The notes below the pieces were generated by a model. The model ran no database searches and was not told the origin of the DNA. It was given only the letters and a program-made list of their open reading frames with translations. A DNA stretch of 18,151 nucleotides from G963674505 sp964575975 (lineage in GTDB: Bacteria; Desulfobacterota; Desulfobacteria; Desulfobacterales; SKZT01). Position numbers and translations under genes: made by a program. The DNA is taken from the NCBI GenBank assembly GCA_964575975.1, contig CAZNTU010000105.1:1-18151 (forward strand), in the 5' to 3' direction. Below, piece after piece: positions 6,407 to 14,726 of this stretch. Position 1 is the first letter of the stretch. The number at the start of each line of letters is the position of its first letter.

Positions 6407-9400
6407 TCCATCTGTTCGTGTCCGTTTGCTTCTTCGTCTCCGGGGCCGCAGGCTTGGTCTACCAAGTGCTTTGGACGCGAATGATCGACAAGGTGGTCGG
6501 CGGCGCTCCTCTCGCGGTGGCCACGGTCCTGTCCGTTTTCATGGCCGGGCTGGCGCTGGGAAGTTTTTTCGCCGGAAAAGTCGCGGACAAGCTTTCGTCC
6601 AAAAACGCGCATCTATGGTTCTACGGAATCCTGGAGATCGGAATAGGGGTTTACGCGGTCGTTCTTCCGCTTCTGATCGCGGGCGCGAAGCCCCTCTACC
6701 GGTTCGTCTACGGCCAATTCGCGGAACGGCCCTGGTGCTGCCAGGCAGCCGTCTTTCTACTGTGCGCGTTGCTTTTGATCGTTCCTGCAAGCCTGATGGG
6801 CGCAACGCTTCCGGTGCTTTGCCGCTTTTACGTCGGACGCCTTTCCCATCTCGGATCTCGCACCGGCTGGCTGTACGGGTTGAACACCATCGGCGCGGCT
6901 TTCGGGGCCGTGTTGTGCGGTTTCGTACTGATTAAAAGCCTTGGCGTATCGACGACCCTCTACGCCGCGGCGGGCGCGAACGGCCTTGTCGGCGTCGCTT
7001 GCATCCTGGCGTCCCGATCCAAACGGTCGCTTTTCGGCGAACAGGCGGCGTCGAAGAGGCCGGTTTCCAAGGAGAAGAAAGGAAAGGCCGTGCCGGATAG
7101 CGGCGAGGACGGCAATAAAGGGACAATGCGATGGGCGCTCGGGATATTCGCCGTATCCGGCTTTTGTTCCATGGCCTACGAGGTCGTTTGGTCGCGCGTC
7201 CTGGGATTGGTCGCGGGACCGACCACGTATTCCTTCACGATCGTGGTCGCGACCTTCATCGTCGGGCTGGCCTTGGGAGGCATGCTTTTCGGCCGGCTTG
7301 CGGACCGGTTCGACGGCGCGACGGACAAGGTATTCCGGCTTCTCGTTCTCACCCAGTGGGCCGCCGCGCTCCTGGCTTTGGCCGTGGGCCACCTGCTGGG
7401 AAACAGCCAGTTCTTTTTCGCCAAGCTCATCGCGACGCATCAGGCCGAATTTTCCCGTATGATCTGGGTTCAGGCCGGCGTGCTGTTCTCGATTCTCTTA
7501 GGGCCGACGCTGTTTCTGGGGGCGGCGTTCCCTTTGGTCAACCGGCTGTACGTCCGGTCCGTCGCCGACCTTGGAAGCTCCATGGGAAGAGCCTACGCGA
7601 CAAACACGGTCGGGGCGGTCCTGGGCGCGTTCGTGGCGGGTTTCGTGCTGGTCCCGCTCGTTGGCAACGAGAACGGTCTGAAAGCGGTCATCATGTTCCA
7701 GTGCGGCATGGCCTCCGTCGCCTTGGTTCTGGAACGTTCCGTCCGGCGTCGGAAAGTGGCGCTGTGCGGGGTCGGAGCGGCGGCTTTGTGCGGAGGACTG
7801 CTGTTGTTCTATCCGTCCTGGCCCCAGGATCAGCTTTCCCGCGGATGGTACCGCGATTTCGGGGCCATCGAGCGGGACCTCCATCGGGCGAGCTTCGCGG
7901 ATGCCTTGTTTCATGGAACGGAAAGCATCGCCAAGACCAGGCAGGGGCTGTCCGTGGTTTTCCGGGGGGAGGGCGCCGGCGGATTCACGACCGTGGAGAA
8001 GGAGATCACCAGCGTAGGGACCGTCGAGTACGCCATGTTCAACAGCGGCAAGGCCGACGCCTCCTCGCACGGCGACCGGTCCACGCAGGCCTTGTCGGCG
8101 CACATCCCCATGCTTTTCCATCCGAATCCGCGAAACGCGATGATCCTGGGGCTGGCGAGCGGCATGACCTCGGGCGAAGCGCTTCTTTATCCCCTGGAAA
8201 GACTGGATATCGTGGAGATCAACGATAAAGTTGTCGAAGCGTGCCGGACGTTCTTCTCTCCCTGGAACAACCGGTGCCTGGACGACCCCAGAACCAGGCT
8301 GATTATCCAGGACGGCCGGAACCATCTCGAGATGACCGGCGACCGCTACGACGCGATCATCTCGGAGCCTTCCAATCCATGGATGGCCGGCTTGGCGAAC
8401 CTGTACACCCTGGAGTTCTTCCGGACCGCCCGCGAGAGGCTGAACGAAAACGGCATTTTCGCCCAGTGGATTCAATCCTACGAGATGGACTGGGAAACGT
8501 TTTCCATGCTGGGAAGGACTTTCGCGACGGTGTTTCCGAAAAGCGCCATGGTGAAGGTCGGGCCGGTGGACTGCCTGATGATGGGCTTCAAGAACGACGA
8601 AGGCCTTGATTGGGATTTGCCGGAAAGGAAGCGAGAATACGCGAGCCGGTCTTCGAACGTATATTTTCCGGGGGTGGATTTTCTGGCGCACCTGGTCATG
8701 ACGGAGGACCTTCCGGCTCTTTTCGGCCCCGGACCGATCCACACGGACAATTTCCCGTACCTGGAGTTCGCGGCCCCCATGAAACTGTACGGGGAAAGTC
8801 TGAACGTCGACGAGATCGTCGCGGGACAGAGACGGCTTTCCCCCGGGACGTACCGGATTTTGCAGTCCGAGGAACGGACGGAGGTCGTTCTGAACCTGGT
8901 CGAATTTTCGGCGTCCGCCAACGCGCCGCTGTTCAAGCTTGTAGACCCCGACACGCTTTCTCCGGAACAAAGGGAGCGCTACCGAAAGGCCGCGACAGGC
9001 TATTGCGGCCAGGCGCTTGTCCCGTCGTTCGGCATTTTCAGTGACGCTTGGACGAAAACGAAGTGCGCCAACATCCAGGCGGAGAAGATTTCGAAAAAGA
9101 TTTCCGCGCACGGGGCCTATCCGAACGACTATTACAACCTGGGGCTCGCGTTTCTCGGGGCGGGAAGGAAAGCGGAGGCCGCCGTCCGGTTTCAAAACGC
9201 GATAGCCCTCGATTCCCGCCACGAACCCTCTCTTACGGCATTGGGACTTCTGGCGGCGGAGAGCGGACGTTTCGAGGAAGCCGCCGATTGGCTGTCCAAG
9301 GCGGTCGAAACGGCGCCCGGAAAGGTCGAACCTCTAAAATACCTGGGCATGGCGAAACTGCGCGCGGGAGAAGCCCGTTCCGCCGAAACGCACCTGGCCG

Positions 9401-9603
9401 CGGCGCTGTCCCTGGCGCCGGACGACCCTGCGATTCTCTCCGAACTCGGCGCCGCCCACGCCAAGCAAGGCGGTTTCCAAAAAGCGGCCGAGTTCTTCGC
9501 CAAAGCCTTGCACTACAATCCCGGAGACGAGGAAACCCGATTCAATCTCGAGGTCGCGAACAGGAAAATTCGTCGATCCTTCGGACGTCAGGACTTCCGG
9601 TAG
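6403..9603 (+). CDS. Fused MFS-like transporter / spermidine synthase-like protein with C-terminal TPRs
   Basis: 1066 aa. ATG 6403 overlaps the previous stop (ATGA); longer in-frame starts would run through the preceding gene. Two membrane halves, about 1-205 and 242-460, open with related motifs (SGAAGLVYQVLWTRM and SGFCSMAYEVVWSRV) and are joined by a charged linker. A spermidine synthase-fold domain follows, about 500-860: LGLASGMTSGEAL (582-594), VEINDKVVE (604-612), QDGRNHL near 637-641, and ISEPSNPWMAG near 653-663. Four TPR-like repeats end the protein, about 908-1055. The architecture matches proteins annotated as fused MFS/spermidine synthase. In true spermidine synthases the catalytic loop reads D-[SL]-[ST]-D-P; here Glu655 and Asn658 stand at the two Asp positions, so aminopropyl transfer to putrescine is doubtful. 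It probably transfers a group from a SAM-like donor, or binds one, at the inner membrane. Last gene of the plus-strand group. Confidence 0.87.
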   Translation: MIHLFVSVCFFVSGAAGLVYQVLWTRMIDKVVGGAPLAVATVLSVFMAGLALGSFFAGKVADKLSSKNAHLWFYGILEIGIGVYAVVLPLLIAGAKPLYRFVYGQFAERPWCCQAAVFLLCALLLIVPASLMGATLPVLCRFYVGRLSHLGSRTGWLYGLNTIGAAFGAVLCGFVLIKSLGVSTTLYAAAGANGLVGVACILASRSKRSLFGEQAASKRPVSKEKKGKAVPDSGEDGNKGTMRWALGIFAVSGFCSMAYEVVWSRVLGLVAGPTTYSFTIVVATFIVGLALGGMLFGRLADRFDGATDKVFRLLVLTQWAAALLALAVGHLLGNSQFFFAKLIATHQAEFSRMIWVQAGVLFSILLGPTLFLGAAFPLVNRLYVRSVADLGSSMGRAYATNTVGAVLGAFVAGFVLVPLVGNENGLKAVIMFQCGMASVALVLERSVRRRKVALCGVGAAALCGGLLLFYPSWPQDQLSRGWYRDFGAIERDLHRASFADALFHGTESIAKTRQGLSVVFRGEGAGGFTTVEKEITSVGTVEYAMFNSGKADASSHGDRSTQALSAHIPMLFHPNPRNAMILGLASGMTSGEALLYPLERLDIVEINDKVVEACRTFFSPWNNRCLDDPRTRLIIQDGRNHLEMTGDRYDAIISEPSNPWMAGLANLYTLEFFRTARERLNENGIFAQWIQSYEMDWETFSMLGRTFATVFPKSAMVKVGPVDCLMMGFKNDEGLDWDLPERKREYASRSSNVYFPGVDFLAHLVMTEDLPALFGPGPIHTDNFPYLEFAAPMKLYGESLNVDEIVAGQRRLSPGTYRILQSEERTEVVLNLVEFSASANAPLFKLVDPDTLSPEQRERYRKAATGYCGQALVPSFGIFSDAWTKTKCANIQAEKISKKISAHGAYPNDYYNLGLAFLGAGRKAEAAVRFQNAIALDSRHEPSLTALGLLAAESGRFEEAADWLSKAVETAPGKVEPLKYLGMAKLRAGEARSAETHLAAALSLAPDDPAILSELGAAHAKQGGFQKAAEFFAKALHYNPGDEETRFNLEVANRKIRRSFGRQDFR

Positions 9604-10272
9604 CCTTCGCCGAAAACCTCCTCGACTTGGTTCGCGGTCAGAATGCTGTCGGTCCACTCCTCAAGGTCGCGTTGCCCGGGGTTTTTCAAAAGCTCCTCGG
9701 CCCATGCGGGGATCGTTTTGAATTTCAAGGTCAGCAACCGGCGCAAAGCGAGAATCCGTCCCCTCCTGCCGGCCTTCCTTCCTGCCCTCTTCCAGGACTT
9801 TTTGCGTATATCCCATCAGCTCCTCATTGTTTCGACTTTTGGGCAAATATTGTTCTTCGTGCATTATAATCTCGTTTTCGTCGAGTTAGGCATAGAAATC
9901 CACGAACTCCGAATATTTCCTCCGCTTGTTCGGGTCGGGTTCCAGCTCGATCAGGCCATCGCGGGCCTTGGCGAAGACCTCGATCTTCCGTTCCGGGGGA
10001 TAGGCCATGTTCGGAAGGTTCAGCCGGGCCACGATGTTTTCGCTCTCCAAGTGCGCTTCGGCGGGAACGCGCTTCAAATCGCAGGCGACAATCTTGAAGA
10101 AAAGGTACGTCTGCCGGTCGCCAGACAAAACCAGCAAGGCCGGGTACTTTCCGGTCCGCAGGAAGATCGCCACCGGAATCACGCGGTCCGTCTTCATCAG
10201 CTCGGACAGATGCACGCAGTAGCGGCTTTGACGGACGCTCTGGACTTGTTCTTCGAACTGCGTCGGCCGGAT
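9588..10272 (-). pseudogene. Degraded Rpn-family (PD-(D/E)XK nuclease-type transposase) gene
   Basis: Reading the minus strand from about 10272 gives FEEQVQSVRQSRYCVHLSEL, then MKTDRVIPVAIFLRTGKYP and later ARLNLPNMAYPPERKIEVF and KRRKYSEFVDFYA. An in-frame TAA (9886-9888) interrupts it. The same frame continues with LDENEIIMHEEQYLPKS and VLEEGRKEGRQEG; then a one-base shift near 9758-9766 is needed to read LALRRLLTLKFKTIPAWAEE and finally EEWTDSILTANQVEEVFGEG, ending at TGA 9588-9590. The charged EG/KEG tail and the middle segment are typical of Rpn-type transposase/nuclease proteins. The N-terminal nuclease part is missing. The 3' end overlaps the last 16 bases of the MFS/spermidine synthase-like gene, and the 5' end lies 14 bases from the kinase stop. 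It is a relic between convergent operons; no terminal repeats were seen. Confidence 0.75.
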
Positions 10273-10286
10273 TCAACAGCATTCGA

Positions 10287-13200
10287 TCATCCCCGTTCTT
10301 TCTCGCCTTTCAAGCCGTCCAGCAACCGGACCATGCGAACGCAGAGTTCCGGGAGGCGGGCCGTATTTTCCGTTTCGTCGGAGAAGCTCCAATCGACGGT
10401 CTTTTTCAGGGATTCGCAGGCTGTCTTCAGGGCGATGGAGCATTGGGTCCGATCGGAGGATATGGACGAAAAGAACGGGAGAAGTTCCCTTTCGAAATCC
10501 TCTATGCGTCGCCGAATCCGTGCCGCGTTGTATTTTTCGAGTTTTTTTCGGACGGTTTCGGCCGAAACAAATCCTAAACCAGCGCAACCCAGCTCCTCCA
10601 CGAGTTCCCGAAAATCGGCGTCGGACCATACGGGCTCTCCGGATTTGCTCAGCGCCTTTTTCAGCTCTTCTTCCGTAGGGTCCCTGTCGGAGGGCAATTC
10701 CCCGGCATAGGGCGAGCGCCGATGTAGGAAATTATCGACGAAGGCGTCGGCGCGTTCGTTCCAGGACGCAATGCCGGCATCGTCCAGTTCCCAGTCGAGG
10801 AACCACGTTTTCATGACGCCGGACCGGTCCTCCGAAACCGCCAGGCTGCCGTCCTTCGAAAGCGCGACCTTCTCCACCGGCTTCGAATGAGCCTCGAAAA
10901 CGCGGAGGCATTCGCCCGTTTCGACGTTCCAAAGCCTGACCGTCGCGTCGTCGCTTCCGGAAAGGGCGCATCGTCCGTCGAAACCGAGCACGGCCGATCT
11001 GACCACGCCTTCGTGTCCCTCGAACGTTTTTACGACCTCGCCGGTTTCCGTGCGCACCATCTTGAACGCGTTGTCCTTCGTGCCGCAAACCAGGGCGAAC
11101 CGGCCGGTCGCGTCGAACGATGCGATGTCCGGCCCGTACGGCAATTCCGGTCCTGCGGCTCCTTCTCCGCAAGAGATTTCCCACTCTTTCGCCAAGGATA
11201 GTTTTTCAAGGTCCCATAGTTTGAAGGGCTCCATGTTCTGGGCGGTCAGCAGCGTTTTCATGTCGGGGGACCATGCGACCGCCAGCACGGCGCCCGCATG
11301 GGAACCGACGGATTTTCGGGCGGCTCCGGCGTCGAAAGCGCGGAGGCATCTTCCCGAAGCAACCTCCCAGAGCCGCACGGTCCGGTCCCGTCCCCCCGTG
11401 ACGGCGAATCTGCCGTCGATTCCGAAACAGACTGACAATACCTGCGGCGGGTTTTCGTTGGCCTCGAAGGTCCAGACAAGGCCTCCGGTCTCCGCGTCCC
11501 AGAGCTGCACCCTTGCGTGGTCGCCGGAGAGAACGAGCCGGCAGTCTCGGCTCAGAGCCAATCTTCGAACGCCGGCGAATTCGGTCTTGAACAGGGTCAA
11601 AATCTTGCCGCTCTTTGGTTCCACAAGCTTGAACCCCACATGATCCTTTTTCTCCCGGACCACGGCCCGGTCGGCGTCGCCGCTTACCCGCATGGGCGTC
11701 TGGCCGGGACCGTCGTTCCGCATGGATTGGGTTTCCCACGCCCCCTTCAGGTTTGTCTTCGGCAACTTCCGATAAAGCCCGCTCCAGATCCCCAGCGCTC
11801 TTTCGTGCCTTTCGTGGCCGGGGACCGATCGCGCGCTTCCGACGAGCGAGGCGGCTCGGGCTACGTCTCCGTTTCGGACCGCATTTTCCGCGGCCTCCAT
11901 GAAACTTTCGAATTCGTTTCGCGCCTTGGCGGTCCGTTCGTATATGGAAACCCTGGAGACGATCAGGGGAGCTTCGCAGAGGTAACGTTCCCCCAAACGC
12001 CAGAGCTTGACGGAGCGAGACATTTCGCCGCCCGCGGAGACGGCGCGTTTTCCGTCGCGAAAGACCATCGCCTTTTTAATAACCGGCTCGTGCGCAGGAA
12101 TCGTGGTCAGGCAGCGTTTCTCCTTGACGTCCCATATCCGAAGCAAACCTCCATCGTGGGCGACTAAAACGAACCTGTCGTCGGAAACGAACTCCGCATG
12201 GAAAGCGGCCTTTCCATGGGAGAACGAACAAACCGGACTTGCCTCCCCCGACTTCCAGACCTTGAACGCGCCTTGATCCGCCCTGATCCCTTCGCATGCC
12301 AGGATCGCGCCTTCGTCGGGGCTTATTGCTCCGCAGGAAATTTCGCCGACATTCCGGTATTCTATCGCACGCTCTCCCGTGGTCCAATCCCACGCGGCGA
12401 CGGAATCGTTTTTAAAGACGAGAACGTCCCGGCCGTTCGAGAGGGGATGGAGAGAAAGGACCCGGCCTGTTCGTCCGCCGAATTCGCGCAGTTTTTTCCC
12501 GGTCGTGGAGTCCCATATCCCGACGGTCTCCGACTCTCTCCTGTTCGAATAGCCGGCGCCGGCGACGACGATCTTCCCCTGATCGACTAGGCCGACGGCC
12601 GCGATTTCCCCTTCGTGACCGGAAAATCCTCCGATTTGTCTTCCGGTGCTTTTTTCGTGCAGCAGAATTTTCCCTTTCTTTGTCCCGGAGACGATCAGGT
12701 CTTGTTCCGCGCTCGCGAAGACGGCGGTGATCCAGTCTCGGACGCAGTCGTCGCACGAATAAGTATTCAATACTTTTCCCGAGTTCGGATCGAACCGTTT
12801 CAGATCCCTTTCGAAACCGATGGACACTGCGGCGATCAGGCTGTCGTCGTCCAGGCAGGCGGCGGTCTGGCCGAAATTTTGGATGGAAGCGGTCGGCTCG
12901 CCCATGAGTTTCCAGGACCTCGGCTCCAATTCCCTTGCCGTCTTCAAGGCCTCCCGGACTTCCTCGCGGTCCGAGTCCTCTCCGGAGATGCTCTCCAGAA
13001 CGGAAATCGCCGAGGCGCAGTCGCCCCGTTCCAAATGGACCAAACCCAGAAGGTACTCGTCGAGCCAATTGTCCGGGTGCGACTTCGACACTTCGTTCAT
13101 CTCTTCGACGAGGTCCCGGTCGTCGATCTCTCCCGCTCTCCAGCGCACCAGGCCCAGATTGTAGGTCGATTCGGGATGGTGGGGACGGTTTCGAAGGGCT

Positions 13201-14690
13201 TCTCGCCAGAGCGACAGAGCTTCTTCTTTCCGGCCGAGGTCCAGCAGGGAAAGAGCACGGTTGTTCAGGCCTTCGGCAAGGTCCTCCTGGGGTTTCGGTC
13301 GCGGCCGGCCGTAGGGCTTGCCGAACCGGGACTCGTGGATTTCCACCAGGACCGCCTCGGCCTCCCGCATTCCTCGCGGCCGTTCCTCCGGATTTTCCCG
13401 GAAGCAGGAGCCCAAGAATTCGGCCAACGCTTGCGGCATCTGCGGTATGGTTTCGTCCGGCGGGCCGGTCTCTATGTATCCGGCAAGCGCCATCGGGGCG
13501 GCGGGCCCCGCCTGCCAGGAAAGCTCTCCGGCGAACATTTCGAGGACGGACAGTCCCCAGCTCCAGAGGTCCGAGCGCCGGGTCAACGGCTTTCCGTCGA
13601 ACTGCTCGGGCGAGGCGTATTCCAGCGTCAGCCCCTTGCCGTCCACGAACACGGTCGCGCCTTTCGCCTTCGCGCCGGCGTCTTCGGAGGGAGCGGCGGA
13701 AGCAAGCCCGAAATCGGTCACACGCGCGACTCCGTCCCTCGCCAGCATCAGGTTTCCCGGTTTGACGTCCTGGTGGACGATTCCCCGGTCGTGGGCGTGG
13801 GAAAGGCCTCTCGCGAACTGGACGGCGATATCCAGCATCCTTTCGAGCGCTTTGTCGGGACCTCCTTCGTACAACCGGCCCTCTTCGATCCAGGAGGATA
13901 AGTCTCCGCCGTCCATGAACTCCGCGAATACATGCGGTATCCCGTCGATGCGGCGGACGTAGTGGCAGTTCACTATGTTGGGATGCAGTCCGAGGTTCAC
14001 CCAGGTTTCCGCTTCCCTTTCGAAATTCTCTGCTCCTCCCGCTCGCGCCAGCGTCTCCCGGCGCGGACGCTTTACGGCGAGGTCCAAGTCCCAACCGGTG
14101 TGGCGGACCCGGTAGACCGCTCCCATGGCGCCTGCCTCGAAAACCTCCTTCACTTGATAGAGACCCAGGACCGTTTCTCCGGGAGTCCATGCAGGGGCGG
14201 CCTCGTCGATTCGACTTGCCGGTTTTTCCGGGGATCTTTCGGTTTCCTGCCTTGATATTTCGGGAGGGAAGGGCGCTGTACCGGCGACAGGCGCGGGTTC
14301 GGGGGCGGCAGGGTAGGGGATCGTCCCTGCGGCGGACACGGGCGACGAGGGCGATATGCCTTTTTCCCCCTTGTCGTAAGCGGGAGCGTACGGCAAGGTC
14401 GCCGCAGCCGAAGAGGAACTTTCCCGAGTTTCATGTGCTATGGTTTTCGCGGCGAACTTCGACGATGCTGGCGCGCTTTCTTTCCTTCCTTTATCGTCCC
14501 GCTTGTTGTCTTGCGGAGCCTCGTAGGCCAAAGTGGCCGGAGCGGCTGGCCTGGCCGGAGTCCCAGTCTCCAGCTGTTTGACTATGAACTTTTCTCCGCA
14601 TTTTTTGCAATTGACGGTTTTTCCGAAAGCATTTTCCGGTATGTTTTTGTAGACCGCGCCGCAATGGTCGCATTTGGCCGAATTCGCCAT
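10287..14690 (-). CDS. Multidomain Ser/Thr protein kinase: zinc ribbon, kinase, TPR, two WD40 propellers
   Basis: 1467 aa; GAGGTG lies six bases before the ATG. In order: a zinc ribbon (C7, C10, C28, C31); a low-complexity linker (42-170) with repeated Thr-x-[PA]-aromatic motifs; a kinase domain (about 178-452) with a degenerate P-loop EAGAMGAVY, Lys207 in AVKRPR, HQD at 306-308, Asn313, DFG 326-328 and SPEQ 360-363; TPR-like helices (about 470-590); a first WD40 propeller (about 600-905); a helical insert (908-985); a second WD40 propeller (about 1000-1305); and a C-terminal helical module (1310-1467). HQD instead of HRD makes it a non-RD kinase, but the catalytic Asp and Lys remain. It is probably cytoplasmic, as no signal peptide or membrane segment is visible. 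The propellers likely bind partners. Last gene of a minus-strand operon, 36 bp after the FHA-kinase gene. Confidence 0.9.
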   Translation of the reverse strand: MANSAKCDHCGAVYKNIPENAFGKTVNCKKCGEKFIVKQLETGTPARPAAPATLAYEAPQDNKRDDKGRKESAPASSKFAAKTIAHETRESSSSAAATLPYAPAYDKGEKGISPSSPVSAAGTIPYPAAPEPAPVAGTAPFPPEISRQETERSPEKPASRIDEAAPAWTPGETVLGLYQVKEVFEAGAMGAVYRVRHTGWDLDLAVKRPRRETLARAGGAENFEREAETWVNLGLHPNIVNCHYVRRIDGIPHVFAEFMDGGDLSSWIEEGRLYEGGPDKALERMLDIAVQFARGLSHAHDRGIVHQDVKPGNLMLARDGVARVTDFGLASAAPSEDAGAKAKGATVFVDGKGLTLEYASPEQFDGKPLTRRSDLWSWGLSVLEMFAGELSWQAGPAAPMALAGYIETGPPDETIPQMPQALAEFLGSCFRENPEERPRGMREAEAVLVEIHESRFGKPYGRPRPKPQEDLAEGLNNRALSLLDLGRKEEALSLWREALRNRPHHPESTYNLGLVRWRAGEIDDRDLVEEMNEVSKSHPDNWLDEYLLGLVHLERGDCASAISVLESISGEDSDREEVREALKTARELEPRSWKLMGEPTASIQNFGQTAACLDDDSLIAAVSIGFERDLKRFDPNSGKVLNTYSCDDCVRDWITAVFASAEQDLIVSGTKKGKILLHEKSTGRQIGGFSGHEGEIAAVGLVDQGKIVVAGAGYSNRRESETVGIWDSTTGKKLREFGGRTGRVLSLHPLSNGRDVLVFKNDSVAAWDWTTGERAIEYRNVGEISCGAISPDEGAILACEGIRADQGAFKVWKSGEASPVCSFSHGKAAFHAEFVSDDRFVLVAHDGGLLRIWDVKEKRCLTTIPAHEPVIKKAMVFRDGKRAVSAGGEMSRSVKLWRLGERYLCEAPLIVSRVSIYERTAKARNEFESFMEAAENAVRNGDVARAASLVGSARSVPGHERHERALGIWSGLYRKLPKTNLKGAWETQSMRNDGPGQTPMRVSGDADRAVVREKKDHVGFKLVEPKSGKILTLFKTEFAGVRRLALSRDCRLVLSGDHARVQLWDAETGGLVWTFEANENPPQVLSVCFGIDGRFAVTGGRDRTVRLWEVASGRCLRAFDAGAARKSVGSHAGAVLAVAWSPDMKTLLTAQNMEPFKLWDLEKLSLAKEWEISCGEGAAGPELPYGPDIASFDATGRFALVCGTKDNAFKMVRTETGEVVKTFEGHEGVVRSAVLGFDGRCALSGSDDATVRLWNVETGECLRVFEAHSKPVEKVALSKDGSLAVSEDRSGVMKTWFLDWELDDAGIASWNERADAFVDNFLHRRSPYAGELPSDRDPTEEELKKALSKSGEPVWSDADFRELVEELGCAGLGFVSAETVRKKLEKYNAARIRRRIEDFERELLPFFSSISSDRTQCSIALKTACESLKKTVDWSFSDETENTARLPELCVRMVRLLDGLKGEKERG

Positions 14691-14726
14691 GGAACACCTC
14701 TATGTTTTCGTCGGGTTGTCGGAATT

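Noticed and set aside
7498..9222. 574-codon open frame on the minus strand
   Set aside because: Antisense to the MFS/spermidine synthase-like gene, whose own frame has clear domain motifs; Arg/Gly/His-rich composition typical of a shadow frame.
9604..10286. Intact small gene starting at GTG 10215 (minus)
   Set aside because: The same frame carries related sequence upstream of the GTG and resumes after the TAA and a frameshift, so it is a fragment of one broken gene.
9643..10710. 355-codon plus-strand open frame across the convergent junction
   Set aside because: It runs antisense to the Rpn relic and into the end of the WD40 kinase, with no motifs and a composition like other shadow frames.
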